A stretch of 64,000 nt of DNA from Bacteroidales bacterium (GCA_016709025.1 JADJEQ010000017.1:1-64000), one strand, 5' to 3'; numbered from the stretch's first letter, positions 1-14,066 are shown. Notes: a model not told the origin generated them from the sequence alone. Program-made: numbers and translations.

Positions 1-8
1 ACTTCAAA

Positions 9-2678
9 CTAACCAATCACAACCTTCCTCAAAGCCACTACATCCCCACTCTCATTTACTATGCTTATGGTGTAGATGCCAGGTGCCAGGCTGTTTACAT
101 CCAACCGGAAATTCTCCCGATCCACGGCCTGTTCCAACACGATTTGTCCGGATAAAGCCCTCATCAACAAACGATGGTTTTTGGCAAGCCCAACCTCTAC
201 CCCGACATATAAGACGTCATTGGCAGGAACCGGCCACAGGCTGATACGGTTTTGGAGTTCTGTGTAACTGACTGCGGTTGGTGAGTTATTGACCGGTATA
301 TGAAAATCAGCGCCGTTGTTGTTGTTCCATGTATTGTTGTTATAATGTATCACGAAATCAACCGCATTCACCACTTGTTCCGGATTGTTGAAAGGTCCAA
401 GCTGAATGGTGATGTTGCCTTCCCCATCGGGTCCGTTCATGGCCGATTCGATGGCAGGACCTGAACCGTTGAAGAGATAAGACCCGGCAGGCCAGTAGGA
501 AACGTCAGGTGTTTGCCAGGCATTTCCAGCTGTGTTAACTCCCCAGTGAAGCTTTGCACCAATGGTTACATCTGTCTGGGTAATGGTAATCACATCGTTG
601 AGGGTGGGGTTTTCGGGTGTCCAGAAAACACCGTTCTGTCCACCGCCACCGGTATTTGAAGGTCCGACATAAACATGCTGGATGGGAGTTTTCGATAAAT
701 TCCCTTCCCCATCGGTGACTTCAACATAATAATCGAGCAATTTCTCAGCAATACCGGTTATTTCAGCATAATATTCCCCGGCAATATAATCGGGCAGAAT
801 AAAGAAATTCACTTCCGGATTGCCTGTAACATTTCCTGTCGGGAAATTCCGGTAAGTCATGGCAATGCTTTGCCAGGTTTGCACCCCTGCGCCACCTGCA
901 AAAGTTTCGTTGTCGTTGTTACCCAATGGATTGGTGCCATCGTTGTCTAACCGGTATTTAAGCACGGCCGATTGTACCCCCGAAACATCGTAAGCAAATG
1001 TCCAGACATGAAAATCCGATGAATTCTGGTGTTGCTGATATCCATAGTTGGGTCCGAAGCCGGTTCCGCCAGGATTGTAAGGGTACCTTTGCGGGATAAA
1101 AACCGTAGGTGGGGTATTGTCCGTTCCCGGATGGGCATTGATCACCTGATCGGCATAAGCACTGGCACGGTTGCAGGCCAGCGACTGTTTCACCTCCATA
1201 TCGAGCGAAGTGCCATAGTACATGTAACCGCTGTTGAATGCCGGAAGAAGATAATGCCAGGCCCTTTCGGCTGAATTGGAGGCATTGGTTGGATATACGA
1301 TGTTGGCAATATTCAGTGAACCCTGCAAATCCTCAGCCATTTGCACCCGGTTTTCAGCTGCCACCAGAACCGCCCAGTTGCGGGCATCCTCAGTCCAGCC
1401 TTCAGGGTTAAATTCGTATCCGGAAGTGTACATCGGCCACAACCAGTTGATAAACTGCGGATGGCCCCAGTCGTTGGCGGCATTTACCCAGGAACCATCT
1501 TCCACATGTACCACATCGTTTTCAGGTGCCGGATGGTTGGTCAAAAACTGTTGAATGGTAGAGGGAACATAACCTTTTGAAGCTGCCTCGTAGGCAAAAC
1601 CAGATACTGAATTGGTATAGTAATCGTAGCCTCCGCCCCAGGCATTGTCGCCATCGTGGGCAAGCAGTACCATGGAAGGTTGGGCAGGATCGTCGTACGG
1701 AGCGATACTCACATCAATGGTACCGGTTCCCATCGTGGAATATCCATTCTGATAACTGAGCACATCGTCCATCGGAACCACGGTGATCTTATACTCTGTA
1801 CCCGTTTCCGGATCCACATATTTTGCCTTATGGGCCTGGTAACAATAAGGAGCTGCGAAGGTCCCTCCCCTGCCGTCTATTTGCCCGTTCCACCAGTGGT
1901 TGCCGTTGGTGGTTACTTTATCGGCTCCGTTGGGCGGGTCTATGTTGCACCCGGAGGTTCCGAAATTCAACGGATAATCGTTCAGGGTTCGCGCCAGGTG
2001 GCTGTTTGCGATCACTACCCATTCAAGACCCTCTTCCCTCAGGGCCTTTATATTGCGTACACTGAATGAGCATTCTGCAGGCCAGTAACCTTTTGAATAA
2101 TCGGGCGAAGAACCGAAATTCTGAGTATATAGATACCGATGAGCTTGTATCTGCCGGCGTAGCATTTTGTCGCTCAACAATGGCGATAAGGCGTGGTCCT
2201 TTGAAAAAGCCGTGATGTCCATACGTGGTTTTCCGCCTGTGGTTATCCATCCCCTTGCCGTGATAAAGCTGTTTTGCCAGCCGTTGTTATAGCCCCATTG
2301 ACCGGCACCTGCCAGGCTGTTTACATTTTCCATCAGGCAACCGGAGTAATTTACCTGTGCCCCGGCTTCAGGTAGTCCCAGCAACGACTGAACAGCATCT
2401 TTCGCCCTGTACTGATACACAGCCTTACGATCTTCATTGCTGAATATTTCCTGGATATTGTTGAGTGGATGTTGTTGTCCATCGCTGTACCAGTTTCCAT
2501 TGTTCCACTTCAGGTATTGCGATTCCCAGGCTTTCTGATACTCGTTGGGATTAGTAACGCTGGTCTCAGGCCAGTATATGGGCTGTTCCAGATGCCAGAG
2601 GTAACTGGTGTGCACCTGGGCGGTAGAAAGAAACGCCGGAAATAAAAGGGTAAAAAAAAGGGATAATTTTCGGATCAT
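9..2678 (-). CDS. Secreted GH57-like glycoside hydrolase with type IX sorting domain
   Basis: An 889-residue exported protein, probably acting on an alpha-glucan outside the cell. Residues 1-20 form a signal peptide (hydrophobic stretch ending STA-Q). WHLEQPIYWPE at 28-38 resembles the N-terminal His motif of GH57 enzymes. GYWPAECS at 197-204 resembles the GH57 nucleophile segment (candidate E202), and HDGDN at 341-345 may carry the second acid. After the catalytic region come a beta-rich domain and a module like a starch-binding or X25 domain (about 690-800). The last 75 residues, starting near ISLWPVPAND, look like a type IX type A sorting domain. The substrate is inferred only. It could instead belong to a GH57-related family with another specificity. 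The stop is 9 bp inside the window, so the gene is complete. Confidence 0.65.
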   Translation of the reverse strand: MIRKLSLFFTLLFPAFLSTAQVHTSYLWHLEQPIYWPETSVTNPNEYQKAWESQYLKWNNGNWYSDGQQHPLNNIQEIFSNEDRKAVYQYRAKDAVQSLLGLPEAGAQVNYSGCLMENVNSLAGAGQWGYNNGWQNSFITARGWITTGGKPRMDITAFSKDHALSPLLSDKMLRRQIQAHRYLYTQNFGSSPDYSKGYWPAECSFSVRNIKALREEGLEWVVIANSHLARTLNDYPLNFGTSGCNIDPPNGADKVTTNGNHWWNGQIDGRGGTFAAPYCYQAHKAKYVDPETGTEYKITVVPMDDVLSYQNGYSTMGTGTIDVSIAPYDDPAQPSMVLLAHDGDNAWGGGYDYYTNSVSGFAYEAASKGYVPSTIQQFLTNHPAPENDVVHVEDGSWVNAANDWGHPQFINWLWPMYTSGYEFNPEGWTEDARNWAVLVAAENRVQMAEDLQGSLNIANIVYPTNASNSAERAWHYLLPAFNSGYMYYGTSLDMEVKQSLACNRASAYADQVINAHPGTDNTPPTVFIPQRYPYNPGGTGFGPNYGYQQHQNSSDFHVWTFAYDVSGVQSAVLKYRLDNDGTNPLGNNDNETFAGGAGVQTWQSIAMTYRNFPTGNVTGNPEVNFFILPDYIAGEYYAEITGIAEKLLDYYVEVTDGEGNLSKTPIQHVYVGPSNTGGGGQNGVFWTPENPTLNDVITITQTDVTIGAKLHWGVNTAGNAWQTPDVSYWPAGSYLFNGSGPAIESAMNGPDGEGNITIQLGPFNNPEQVVNAVDFVIHYNNNTWNNNNGADFHIPVNNSPTAVSYTELQNRISLWPVPANDVLYVGVEVGLAKNHRLLMRALSGQIVLEQAVDRENFRLDVNSLAPGIYTISIVNESGDVVALRKVVIG

Positions 2679-2771
2679 TCTCAGTCAGTTTAGCAACTTC
2701 ATTTAAAAATCATTGATTTGAGATTACGTTTCTATTCAGTTTGATGAAGAAATTAGCCTTCAGAACTCATA

Positions 2772-3070
2772 AATCAGTGTCGTTTAGTTAAGGGAAATTG
2801 TCTTTCCTGCATCTGCGGGACTCAGACTGACAGTCATCCTGAGTTGGTACTCAAAAAAAATTGAGCAAAATGCGGAGATGACAGGCATACTCCTGAGCTT
2901 CAGCGTCTAAAACACTTCGACTCCGCTCAGTGTGACATTCGTGTTACGTCAGCACTAATTCTTTTTATTACGTTCACAATCAATTATTTACAATGTCATC
3001 CTGAGCGGAGTCGAAGGATACTTTTTCATTATATTTATAGATACGAAACCTTAACTAAACGACATTGATT
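2772..3070. mobile_element. MITE-like element with 22-bp terminal inverted repeats
   Basis: Two inverted repeats bound a segment of about 299 bp with no long reading frame. The left end (2772-2793) contains GTCGTTTAGTTAAGG and the right end (3049-3070) contains its complement CCTTAACTAAACGAC. The match extends to 22 bp with one mismatch. CATA directly precedes the left end and directly follows the right end, as a 4-bp target duplication would. Inside is an inverted pair of the CTTCGACTCCGCTCAG repeat (2915-2936 and 2995-3016). No transposase is in the window, so mobility in trans is an inference. Confidence 0.55.
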
Positions 3071-3265
3071 CATAAATTGTAATTCTAAAGGCCAATTTTA
3101 CAGTTAACCACCAACCACCGGAGAGTCGGATTTATATAACCCACAGGTGAGGGAAAAATCCGGAAAATATTTATGGAAAGAAAAATACCTGTTGATGAAT
3201 AACGTATATCTCAACCTTAACCTTAACCTTAACATCTACCTCAACCTCACTCAAAAGTCCGGCTT
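3071..3265. other. Intergenic spacer with hexamer repeat
   Basis: This spacer lies between the MITE-like element and the 3' end of the large repeat protein. Around 3209-3250 there is a short AACCTT hexamer run. The reading frame through it encodes alternating Asn and Leu and is judged non-coding. Nothing else was recognised. Confidence 0.5.
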
Positions 3266-6200
3266 TTATCGCAACAAAACAACCATTCCCCGCAAAGGAT
3301 TATCCTGGCTGCTGCTGATGTATTCAGGTATCTCAAATTCCACCTTGTAACTGTAGATACCTCTTTCCGCCGGCTGACCATTGTATGTCCCATCCCACCC
3401 CTGATCAGGGTTGTTGGTTTCAAAAACAAGCCCCCCCCAGCGATCGAAAACCTGCAGTAAATACTTTGTCGGCAAAATATCGCCCAATACAGGCTTGAAA
3501 ACATCGTTCAGAGTGTTATTATCAGGTGTAAAAGAGTTCGGCATCCGCATCACAAAACCGCAGGGAGAAAGATCAACCGTTTCCTCAGCAACAGCAGGGT
3601 TATTGGTGGCGCAGACTTCAGAAGAAGTCAATTCAACCGTAACCTGATCGCCATTGGCAGGTGCATAACTAAATACATTTCCTGAAACAGATTCCTCAAG
3701 TCCATTCACCAGCCAGCGGTAGGCAGGAGTCGATCCTTCGTTTAAAGGCGCAGCGGTAAAAATAACATCTTCACCCTGGCAAACACTGGCGGCATCTGAA
3801 CTCAGGGTAACAGCAGCTTCAGGGCCGGTAATTGAAGTAATTTCAACCGTAGATGGCCATGTAGTTTCGCAGAGCGATCCATCCCGTACCATAACCTGGT
3901 AACTGCCTGCTGCAGAAATAACAAAATCGGGGCTCGCCTGCCAGGTTACACCATTATCAATACTGTACTCCAGAGGGACAGTTCCATCGGTTGCCGATAC
4001 GCTGATCGTCCCCTCTTCTCCGGTGCAGATGGTTGATGGGAAGACCACTCCGGCAATGGCGGCACCACCGGTATTGCTGATTATCAATGGATTACCTGAA
4101 TACGGAGTTTCACATGGTGCTCCGTCTCGAACAATTACGTTATAATTGCCGGTAGGCAGGTCGTTGAAAACGGGTGAAGACTGCCAGCTCAATCCGTTGT
4201 CAATGCTGTATTCATAAGGGGCGACTCCATCTTCAGCCGATATACTGATGCTGCCATTGTCGTTGCCGCAGGTTGTATTGGTTGGCAGTGCCTGGGTGAT
4301 GGCCGCGCCGCCGATGCTGTTGATGATCACCGGATTACTGGTCCAGAGTGTTTCACACAAGGCACCGTCACGTGTAATTATTGTATAACTGCCTGGTAGC
4401 AGGTTGTTGAATAAAGGGGATGGCTGCCAGCTCAGCCCGTTGTCATTGCTGTATTCCAGCGGGGCTATACCCGTTGCTGTTATATTGATTGAGCCGCTGT
4501 TGTTGCCGCAGGGTGCATCGGCCGATACTACCTGGTTGATGGTCGCTCCGCCAGTACTGTTCACCAGCACCGGATTGCCGGCATAAGGTGTAAGGCACAA
4601 AGCCCCGTCGCGGACGTTTACATCATAGCTCCCCGGACCCAGTCCATTGAAAATGGCAGAGGATTGCCAGGTTAACCCGTTGTTGATGCTGTACTCCAGC
4701 GGTGCGATGCCACTGGCCGTGATGTTAATGGTTCCATTGTTGTTGCCGCAGCTTGCATCGTTCGCAACAACCAGATTAATGGCTGCTCCTCCGGTATTGC
4801 CGATGATTACCGGATTGGATGCATACTGGGTTTCGCACAATGCCCCATCACGGACAATTACTGAATAGCTTCCCGCAGGCAGTCCACTGAATATCGCTGA
4901 AGACTGCCAGTCTATCCCGTTGTTGATGCTGTATTCCAGGGGGGCTGTACCTCCTGTTGTGTTGATAACAATGGTGCCATTGGGTGCACCACAGGAAGCA
5001 TCTGTTGAATTTACCGAAGAAACGGATGCGCCGCTGACATTGGTCAGAACTACCGGATTACCAGCCCAGAGGGTCTCACAAAGTGTTCCGTCGCGGACAA
5101 CAACATTGTAACTTCCGGCAGGCAATCCACTGAAAGCAGCCGGTGACTGCCAGGTTGTACCATTGTCAATACTATATTCAAGTGGTGCACCACCACTTGC
5201 CGTGATATTGATCGATCCGTTGCTGTTTCCGCAGGTGGTTCCTGATGGTGTCACCTGGGAAATGGTTGCTCCGCCGATGTTGTTGATCAATACCGGATTC
5301 CCTGGCCATTGGGTTTCACAAAGCGTTCCGTCACGGACAATAACATTGTAATTTCCTGCTGCCAGCCCAGGGAAAGAAGCTGAAGATTGCCAGGTCGTTC
5401 CGTTGTCGATGCTGTATTCCAGTGGGGCAGTACCACCTGAAGCGGTGATATTTATTGAGCCATTGTTGCTTCCGCAACTGGCATCTGCAGGAACAACCTG
5501 AGCAATGGCTGCTCCACCGGTGCTGACGAGTACTACCGGATTATTAATCCAGGAGGTTTCACACAGGGTCCCATCGCGAACGATGATGTTGTAACTGCCA
5601 GCCGGCAACCCGTTGAAAGTCGCCGATGATTGCCAGTTGGTACCGTTGTCGATGCTGTATTCAAGCGGAGCGGTTCCCCCGGAAGCTGTAATGCTGATGG
5701 AACCGTTACTGTTACCGCATGTGGCGTTGGCCGGAACAACCTGTGTAATGGTTGAACCACCGGTATTGCCGATGACCACCGGGTTATTCACCCAGGATGT
5801 TTCACAAAGGGCTGCATCACGCACTACAACCGTATAGCTACCAGTCGTAAGGTTACTGAATACCGAGGAAGACTGCCAGCTGCCACCATTGTCGATGCTG
5901 AATTCCAATGGAGCTGTACCACCAGATGCCGTAACGATGATTGAACCGTTTGAAATTCCGCAGGTTGCACCTGTGGGAACTACATTGTTTATCACCGATC
6001 CTGTCGGGGAAACGATCAGAATATCCATGTCATCAGTAGAGGTGCATCCGTTGACAGTAATACTCAGGTTATCATACGGACCAGGCGCAACAGCAACAGT
6101 AGCTCCATTCCCGACGACATTCACATTGGGGAAGGAACCAGTTTGATAATTGATGGTATAGTTCCCATCAGGAACATCCGTGAAGTTAAATACAATACTT

Positions 6201-7906
6201 CCGTTTTGCCCGCATAAAACCGGGTTGTTTCCGATAGCCGAGAGACCGGGCACCACGTTAACCGTCATAGTCAGTACGCCGGAAGTAGCCAGTTCGGAGC
6301 AAAGTTCCACTGAAGTCATTTCAACATACACCTGATCACCGGTTACAGGGGTAAAAGTATATGTAGGTTGATCTGCACCTACCGGGCTCCCGTTCAGATA
6401 CCACTGATACCCTGGCGAACTGCTGCTTCCCGGTGTTGCAGTCACAGTTACCTGAGTACCGGCGCAAACTGTAGTTGATGGAGAAGCCACAATGCTGACA
6501 GAAGCATTGTTGGCCGGATTAACAGTAACGGTTACATCTTCGCAGGTGGAATAACAGGAATTCAGCGAATTCCAGCGGGCATAATAAGTGGTAGTTGCAA
6601 TTGGAGCAGTCAATGTCAGCGGTGTACCAGTCCCGACAAGGGTTCCACCACAGCTTCCGGTAAACCATTCGAGTGTTGGTCCGCTGCCGTCAGCAGTCAG
6701 AGTGATATCAGCGGGTGCATTGTTCTCACAAAAGGTAGTTTCATCAGCCGCAGCAAAGGTTGGATCCGTTACAGCTGGAACAATAACATGAAGGGTACCA
6801 AACTGCCCGGCAGTCTCATTGTAAGCACGGCCACGGGCTATATTATATGCATATGCAACATCGTTTGTGTATCTATATGTATATATACGGTAATAAAGTC
6901 CATCGATGCATGGTACTGAGATAATATCTGTATAGGATGAAGTATTAGAGGGTGTAACATTAGTAACAACGGTGGCTCCTCCCAGAACTTCCCCGGTATT
7001 GTATGTGGTTCCATCCAAAGGGTCTGTAAATGTATTGACAGTATTCCGAAGGATCAGGTATCCGATGGTATTGTCGCTGCTCACAGGATCAGTCACCGGA
7101 GTCCAGGACAAGGTAACTGCAGTATTGTTGGCATCAATCGTAAAAGAAGGATTGGGAGTGGTCCAGGTAGGTTGACGAAGGGAACGCCAGAAGATGCTGT
7201 TGGTTGTGGTGTTGGTAGGACGGACATTGGGCAAACCGAAAGTCAGATCGACTGCACTTCTGGCTGTATAAAATGTCCCGTTCTGAGGTGGAGTTGTTCC
7301 ATATTGGTTAATATTTGGACCAGCAGTTGTTTGTGGGCAGGCCATAACAACTTCATTATTACTAAGAGCTTCACTGTGATTAAGTTTAGGTAGAGGAGCT
7401 GAAGTATATCCTGATCCCAAAACAGTTTGATGTCCAAGGCCATGCACATGAGTGCCTGAAGCATTTCTGATTTGTAAAAAATCACCACCGCCAGCAACAT
7501 TAAGGGTTTGGCTGGGAAATGAACCACCACTGAAATAAGTTGCATTCTGAGCACTAAGCTCAATATATCCATCAGAAGGATCCAGGTCAGGTATTCTGGT
7601 AACACCAGTTGAACTTACCGCTCTGTGCCAGATTATAATAATAGTCCCTGCCCTTAGATTGGTCCAGAGAGGCATTCCGTTAATAAACGTGATTGCGGGT
7701 TGAGGACTGTTTTGTGTTGCATCATGATCTCTGAATGTCCAGTTACCAATATTCAGGTTATCCTGAACAACGAGTAATTCTGACCATTCATCTTCTGGGC
7801 CATTGGCATTGAAATAGCTGCTAACCACCATTGCCTGCCCAAAGGCAGTTTCAGAAATTAAGAAAGCAAGGGCGATAAAAGCCAGTAACCGGACCGGGAA
7901 TATCAT
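3266..7906 (-). CDS. Giant SprB-like repeat protein with gliding-motility C-terminal domain
   Basis: A surface-exposed or secreted cargo protein of the type IX system. I chose the ATG at 7906, giving about 1546 residues, because a classical signal peptide starts there (MIFPVRLLAF, ending in FGQ). A GTG 27 codons upstream at 7987 is possible. Order: signal peptide, a lamin-tail-like N-terminal domain, a fibronectin III-like region, Ig/PKD-like domains with paired Cys, then nine tandem repeats of about 80 residues encoded at about 3830-5985. Each repeat carries TCG-NGSI, APLEYSIDNG, W-S and VRDG-LCET motifs, with two conserved Cys. The last 90 residues (NSFTPDNN, FDRWG, WDGTYNG) match the gliding-motility-associated (type B) sorting domain. 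A role in adhesion or gliding is inferred from family knowledge; the ligand is unknown. Confidence 0.85.
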   Translation of the reverse strand: MIFPVRLLAFIALAFLISETAFGQAMVVSSYFNANGPEDEWSELLVVQDNLNIGNWTFRDHDATQNSPQPAITFINGMPLWTNLRAGTIIIIWHRAVSSTGVTRIPDLDPSDGYIELSAQNATYFSGGSFPSQTLNVAGGGDFLQIRNASGTHVHGLGHQTVLGSGYTSAPLPKLNHSEALSNNEVVMACPQTTAGPNINQYGTTPPQNGTFYTARSAVDLTFGLPNVRPTNTTTNSIFWRSLRQPTWTTPNPSFTIDANNTAVTLSWTPVTDPVSSDNTIGYLILRNTVNTFTDPLDGTTYNTGEVLGGATVVTNVTPSNTSSYTDIISVPCIDGLYYRIYTYRYTNDVAYAYNIARGRAYNETAGQFGTLHVIVPAVTDPTFAAADETTFCENNAPADITLTADGSGPTLEWFTGSCGGTLVGTGTPLTLTAPIATTTYYARWNSLNSCYSTCEDVTVTVNPANNASVSIVASPSTTVCAGTQVTVTATPGSSSSPGYQWYLNGSPVGADQPTYTFTPVTGDQVYVEMTSVELCSELATSGVLTMTVNVVPGLSAIGNNPVLCGQNGSIVFNFTDVPDGNYTINYQTGSFPNVNVVGNGATVAVAPGPYDNLSITVNGCTSTDDMDILIVSPTGSVINNVVPTGATCGISNGSIIVTASGGTAPLEFSIDNGGSWQSSSVFSNLTTGSYTVVVRDAALCETSWVNNPVVIGNTGGSTITQVVPANATCGNSNGSISITASGGTAPLEYSIDNGTNWQSSATFNGLPAGSYNIIVRDGTLCETSWINNPVVLVSTGGAAIAQVVPADASCGSNNGSINITASGGTAPLEYSIDNGTTWQSSASFPGLAAGNYNVIVRDGTLCETQWPGNPVLINNIGGATISQVTPSGTTCGNSNGSINITASGGAPLEYSIDNGTTWQSPAAFSGLPAGSYNVVVRDGTLCETLWAGNPVVLTNVSGASVSSVNSTDASCGAPNGTIVINTTGGTAPLEYSINNGIDWQSSAIFSGLPAGSYSVIVRDGALCETQYASNPVIIGNTGGAAINLVVANDASCGNNNGTINITASGIAPLEYSINNGLTWQSSAIFNGLGPGSYDVNVRDGALCLTPYAGNPVLVNSTGGATINQVVSADAPCGNNSGSINITATGIAPLEYSNDNGLSWQPSPLFNNLLPGSYTIITRDGALCETLWTSNPVIINSIGGAAITQALPTNTTCGNDNGSISISAEDGVAPYEYSIDNGLSWQSSPVFNDLPTGNYNVIVRDGAPCETPYSGNPLIISNTGGAAIAGVVFPSTICTGEEGTISVSATDGTVPLEYSIDNGVTWQASPDFVISAAGSYQVMVRDGSLCETTWPSTVEITSITGPEAAVTLSSDAASVCQGEDVIFTAAPLNEGSTPAYRWLVNGLEESVSGNVFSYAPANGDQVTVELTSSEVCATNNPAVAEETVDLSPCGFVMRMPNSFTPDNNTLNDVFKPVLGDILPTKYLLQVFDRWGGLVFETNNPDQGWDGTYNGQPAERGIYSYKVEFEIPEYISSSQDNPLRGMVVLLR
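3830..5985 (-). repeat. Nine tandem ~240-bp coding repeats
   Basis: The repeats lie within the SprB-like gene. The unit is about 240 bp, encoding about 80 residues. Adjacent units keep long stretches of near-identical DNA, for example the segments coding EYSIDNG and VRDGTLCET. Units 4, 6 and 7 lack one residue in the TASGGTAP loop. Such arrays can expand or contract by recombination. Confidence 0.85.
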
Positions 7907-8061
7907 TCCCAATAAATACAAAAACCTGCTTTTCACAAAATCGGCTTTAGGCATAACCAGAATATTCAACCGACAGGTTTTCAGCACATCTCAGTTTTCG
8001 GAACTTATAAGGTATATTTCAGTTCCTGCACGAGCAAAAGGCGGTAATCCCCAACGGAGTA

Positions 8062-8069
8062 CAAAGATA
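8062..8069 (-). promoter_or_regulatory. Possible -7 element upstream of the SprB-like gene
   Basis: On the minus strand the sequence TATCTTTG fits the Bacteroidota -7 consensus TAnnTTTG and lies about 155 bp before the chosen start. No clear TTG -33 element was found at the usual distance, so the call is tentative. Confidence 0.3.
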
Positions 8070-8114
8070 AAAAAAGTAAGCAGTCCTGCTACGACACTTC
8101 ATAAATATTGCACA

Positions 8115-8179
8115 GGGCACAGAGCTCAGAGCGCAGGGCAAAGGGCAAAGGGCATGGGGCATGGGGCATGGGGCAGGGC
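8115..8179. repeat. Heptamer array (GGGCANN)
   Basis: Consecutive 7-bp units GGGCACA, GAGCTCA, GAGCGCA, GGGCAAA, GGGCAAA, GGGCATG, GGGCATG, GGGCATG, GGGCAGG. The array sits in the spacer between the SprB-like gene and the rRNA operon terminator. It is one member of the period-7 set in this window. Confidence 0.8.
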
Positions 8180-8190
8180 ATTCTGGATTT

Positions 8191-8230
8191 TTCAGGTGTA
8201 GGGACACGACATGTGGTCCCCACACCTGAA
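8191..8230. repeat. Dispersed palindromic element, copy 1
   Basis: The core GGGACACGACATGTGGTCCC is flanked by perfectly complementary arms, TTCAGGTGT on the left and ACACCTGAA on the right. The core recurs at 43655 and 43782 with different arms. There is no T-run, so it is not a convincing terminator. Confidence 0.65.
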
Positions 8231-8432
8231 AATTATAACAACAGTTTGCGCGTGTCTTATCGCACAGTTTGCGCGCGTCTTATCTTCTGACCAGTCTGCC
8301 CTGCAAACAGCCTGCCTGACAGCGTCAAGCAGACAGGGCAGGCGCGTGCTCCGGCCTAAAATCAAAAGTAGCTGGGCTAAATTTGGAGTTGTGGAAGTGC
8401 GCCTCAGAAGGTAAGATGCACATTAACCAGAG

Positions 8433-8665
8433 CGTCATTTGCCAACTTTTATCTTTGCCAACTGCCATTTGCCAACTGCCAACTTTTTTCTTTGCCAACT
8501 GCCTTGCCAACTGCCAACTTTTCTCTTTGCCAACTGCCTTTGCCAACTGCCAACTTTTCTCTTTGCCAACTGCCAACTTTTTTCTTTGCCAACTGCCAAC
8601 TGCCAACTGCCAACTGCCAACTGCCAACTTTTCTCTTTGCCAACTGCCAACTACCAACTGCCAAC
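8433..8665. repeat. Heptamer array (GCCAACT with TTT spacers)
   Basis: Roughly 230 bp of GCCAACT heptamers interspersed with CTTTTCTCTTT-like linkers. Overlapping open frames exist in all registers of both strands, which is expected of a short-period repeat and is not evidence of coding. The array lies just downstream of the rRNA terminator. Confidence 0.9.
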
Positions 8666-8695
8666 TATAAACTTTGAGCTTAGGCTATAAACCAC

Positions 8696-8722
8696 AAAAG
8701 GCTACCCTTTCGGATAGCCTTT
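8696..8722 (-). terminator. rRNA operon terminator
   Basis: Read on the minus strand, AAGGCTA and TAGCCTT form a stem around a short TCCGAAAGGG loop, followed by TTTT. It lies directly after the 5S gene, as expected for factor-independent termination of the rRNA transcript. Confidence 0.8.
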
Positions 8723-8730
8723 GTGTTGTA

Positions 8731-8841
<111 letters not shown>

Positions 8842-8950
8842 TAATTCTTTTGGAATACGGTTATCTTTGGTTTTTATCCAAAGATTGACATGTTATTGGA
8901 AGAAGAAAATTTCTTATGAAGTAAAATGAAATAAAAGAGTTGTACTTAAG

Positions 8951-11843
<2,893 letters not shown>

Positions 11844-11971
11844 AATTATTTTTATTCAAAATTGTACTCGATTTGTACTCTTCTACCTGAAGATTACTAT
11901 CGACAGCTTTTACACCATCTCATCTTCATAATAGTTTCTCTTCTTCCAACATGTCAAAGAACTTACTACGA

Positions 11972-12002
11972 TTTCGGATTTCTAATTTCGGATTGCGGAT
12001 TG
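11972..12002. repeat. Heptamer array in the rRNA spacer (TTCGGAT)
   Basis: Units TTCGGAT, TTCTAAT, TTCGGAT, TGCGGAT, located between the 23S gene and tRNA-Ala. The array lies inside the transcribed rRNA spacer. The same GCGGATT motif recurs at 52980. Confidence 0.75.
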
Positions 12003-12143
12003 TAAAAACCCCCAATCGTAAAACTGAAATCGTCAATCAGTTTGTGATGAATATTGGTCTCGAACCAATCTCTCCAGTCTTTTTAAACTTTGGAGCGCCC
12101 CCAACGGGCTAATTCAACTGTAAGTATTTTAAAGAACTCTTGT

Positions 12144-12213
12144 AATTTCGGATTTCTGATTTCTGATTTCGGATTATTTTTAAATCTAAAATCAGCAATC
12201 TGCAATCCGCAAT
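12144..12213. repeat. Second heptamer array in the rRNA spacer
   Basis: Units TTCGGAT, TTCTGAT, TTCTGAT, TTCGGAT, and on the other side AAATCTA, AAATCAG, CAATCTG, CAATCCG. The two halves are roughly complementary, so the transcript could fold into a hairpin next to tRNA-Ala. Confidence 0.75.
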
Positions 12214-12219
12214 GGTAAG

Positions 12220-12293
12220 TGGAGAATAACGGATTCGAACCGTTGACCCCCTGCGTGCAAGGCAGGTGCTCTAGCCAGCTGAGCTAATCCCCC
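12220..12293 (-). tRNA. tRNA-Ala(TGC)
   Basis: Minus-strand cloverleaf of 74 nt. The acceptor GGGGGAT pairs with ATTCTCC, the discriminator is A, the D arm starts TAGCTCAGC, and the anticodon loop reads CTTGCACG with anticodon TGC. The T arm has GTTCGAATC. CCA is not encoded. It sits between 16S and 23S, as in many bacterial rRNA operons. Confidence 0.95.
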
Positions 12294-12317
12294 AAACGAT
12301 GCTTTTTTTGTATTATG

Positions 12318-12391
12318 TAGTCCCGCGCAGATTTGAACTGCGGACCCCTACATTATCAGTGTAGTGCTCTAACCAACTGAGCTACGGGACT
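12318..12391 (-). tRNA. tRNA-Ile(GAT)
   Basis: Minus-strand cloverleaf of 74 nt. The acceptor AGTCCCG pairs with CGGGACT, the discriminator is A, the anticodon stem CTACA/TGTAG holds loop CTGATAA with anticodon GAT, and the T loop is GTTCAAATC. It precedes tRNA-Ala in the rRNA transcript. Confidence 0.95.
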
Positions 12392-12542
12392 ATAAAATTT
12401 CTCTTAAGATTCCTGTTCCTCAGTTATTCAGGGAAAGAGCCCTCACTCGTATCGTTCAAGGTATGTATATGTAAGTAATGAAGCAAAGCAATAAGCAACA
12501 ATGAATCCCCGATAACGTGGGAGACGAGTAAATCTACTCTAG

Positions 12543-14066
<1,524 letters not shown>

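Noticed and set aside
3147..3350. Short plus-strand frame with LNLNLNLN
   Set aside because: Made by the AACCTT hexamer run; not a protein.
4404..6146. Series of plus-strand open frames of 60-85 residues with similar sequence (SMLYSSGAVPP)
   Set aside because: They are antisense shadows of the nine coding repeats in the SprB-like gene.
7243..7605. 120-codon minus-strand open frame
   Set aside because: Lies entirely inside the SprB-like gene in another frame; no family resemblance.
8383..8690. Several overlapping open frames on both strands with LPTANCQ-like or SWQLAVG-like periodic proteins
   Set aside because: They are translations of the GCCAACT heptamer array in every register; a 7-bp repeat gives 7-residue periodic frames. 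No start signal or domain.
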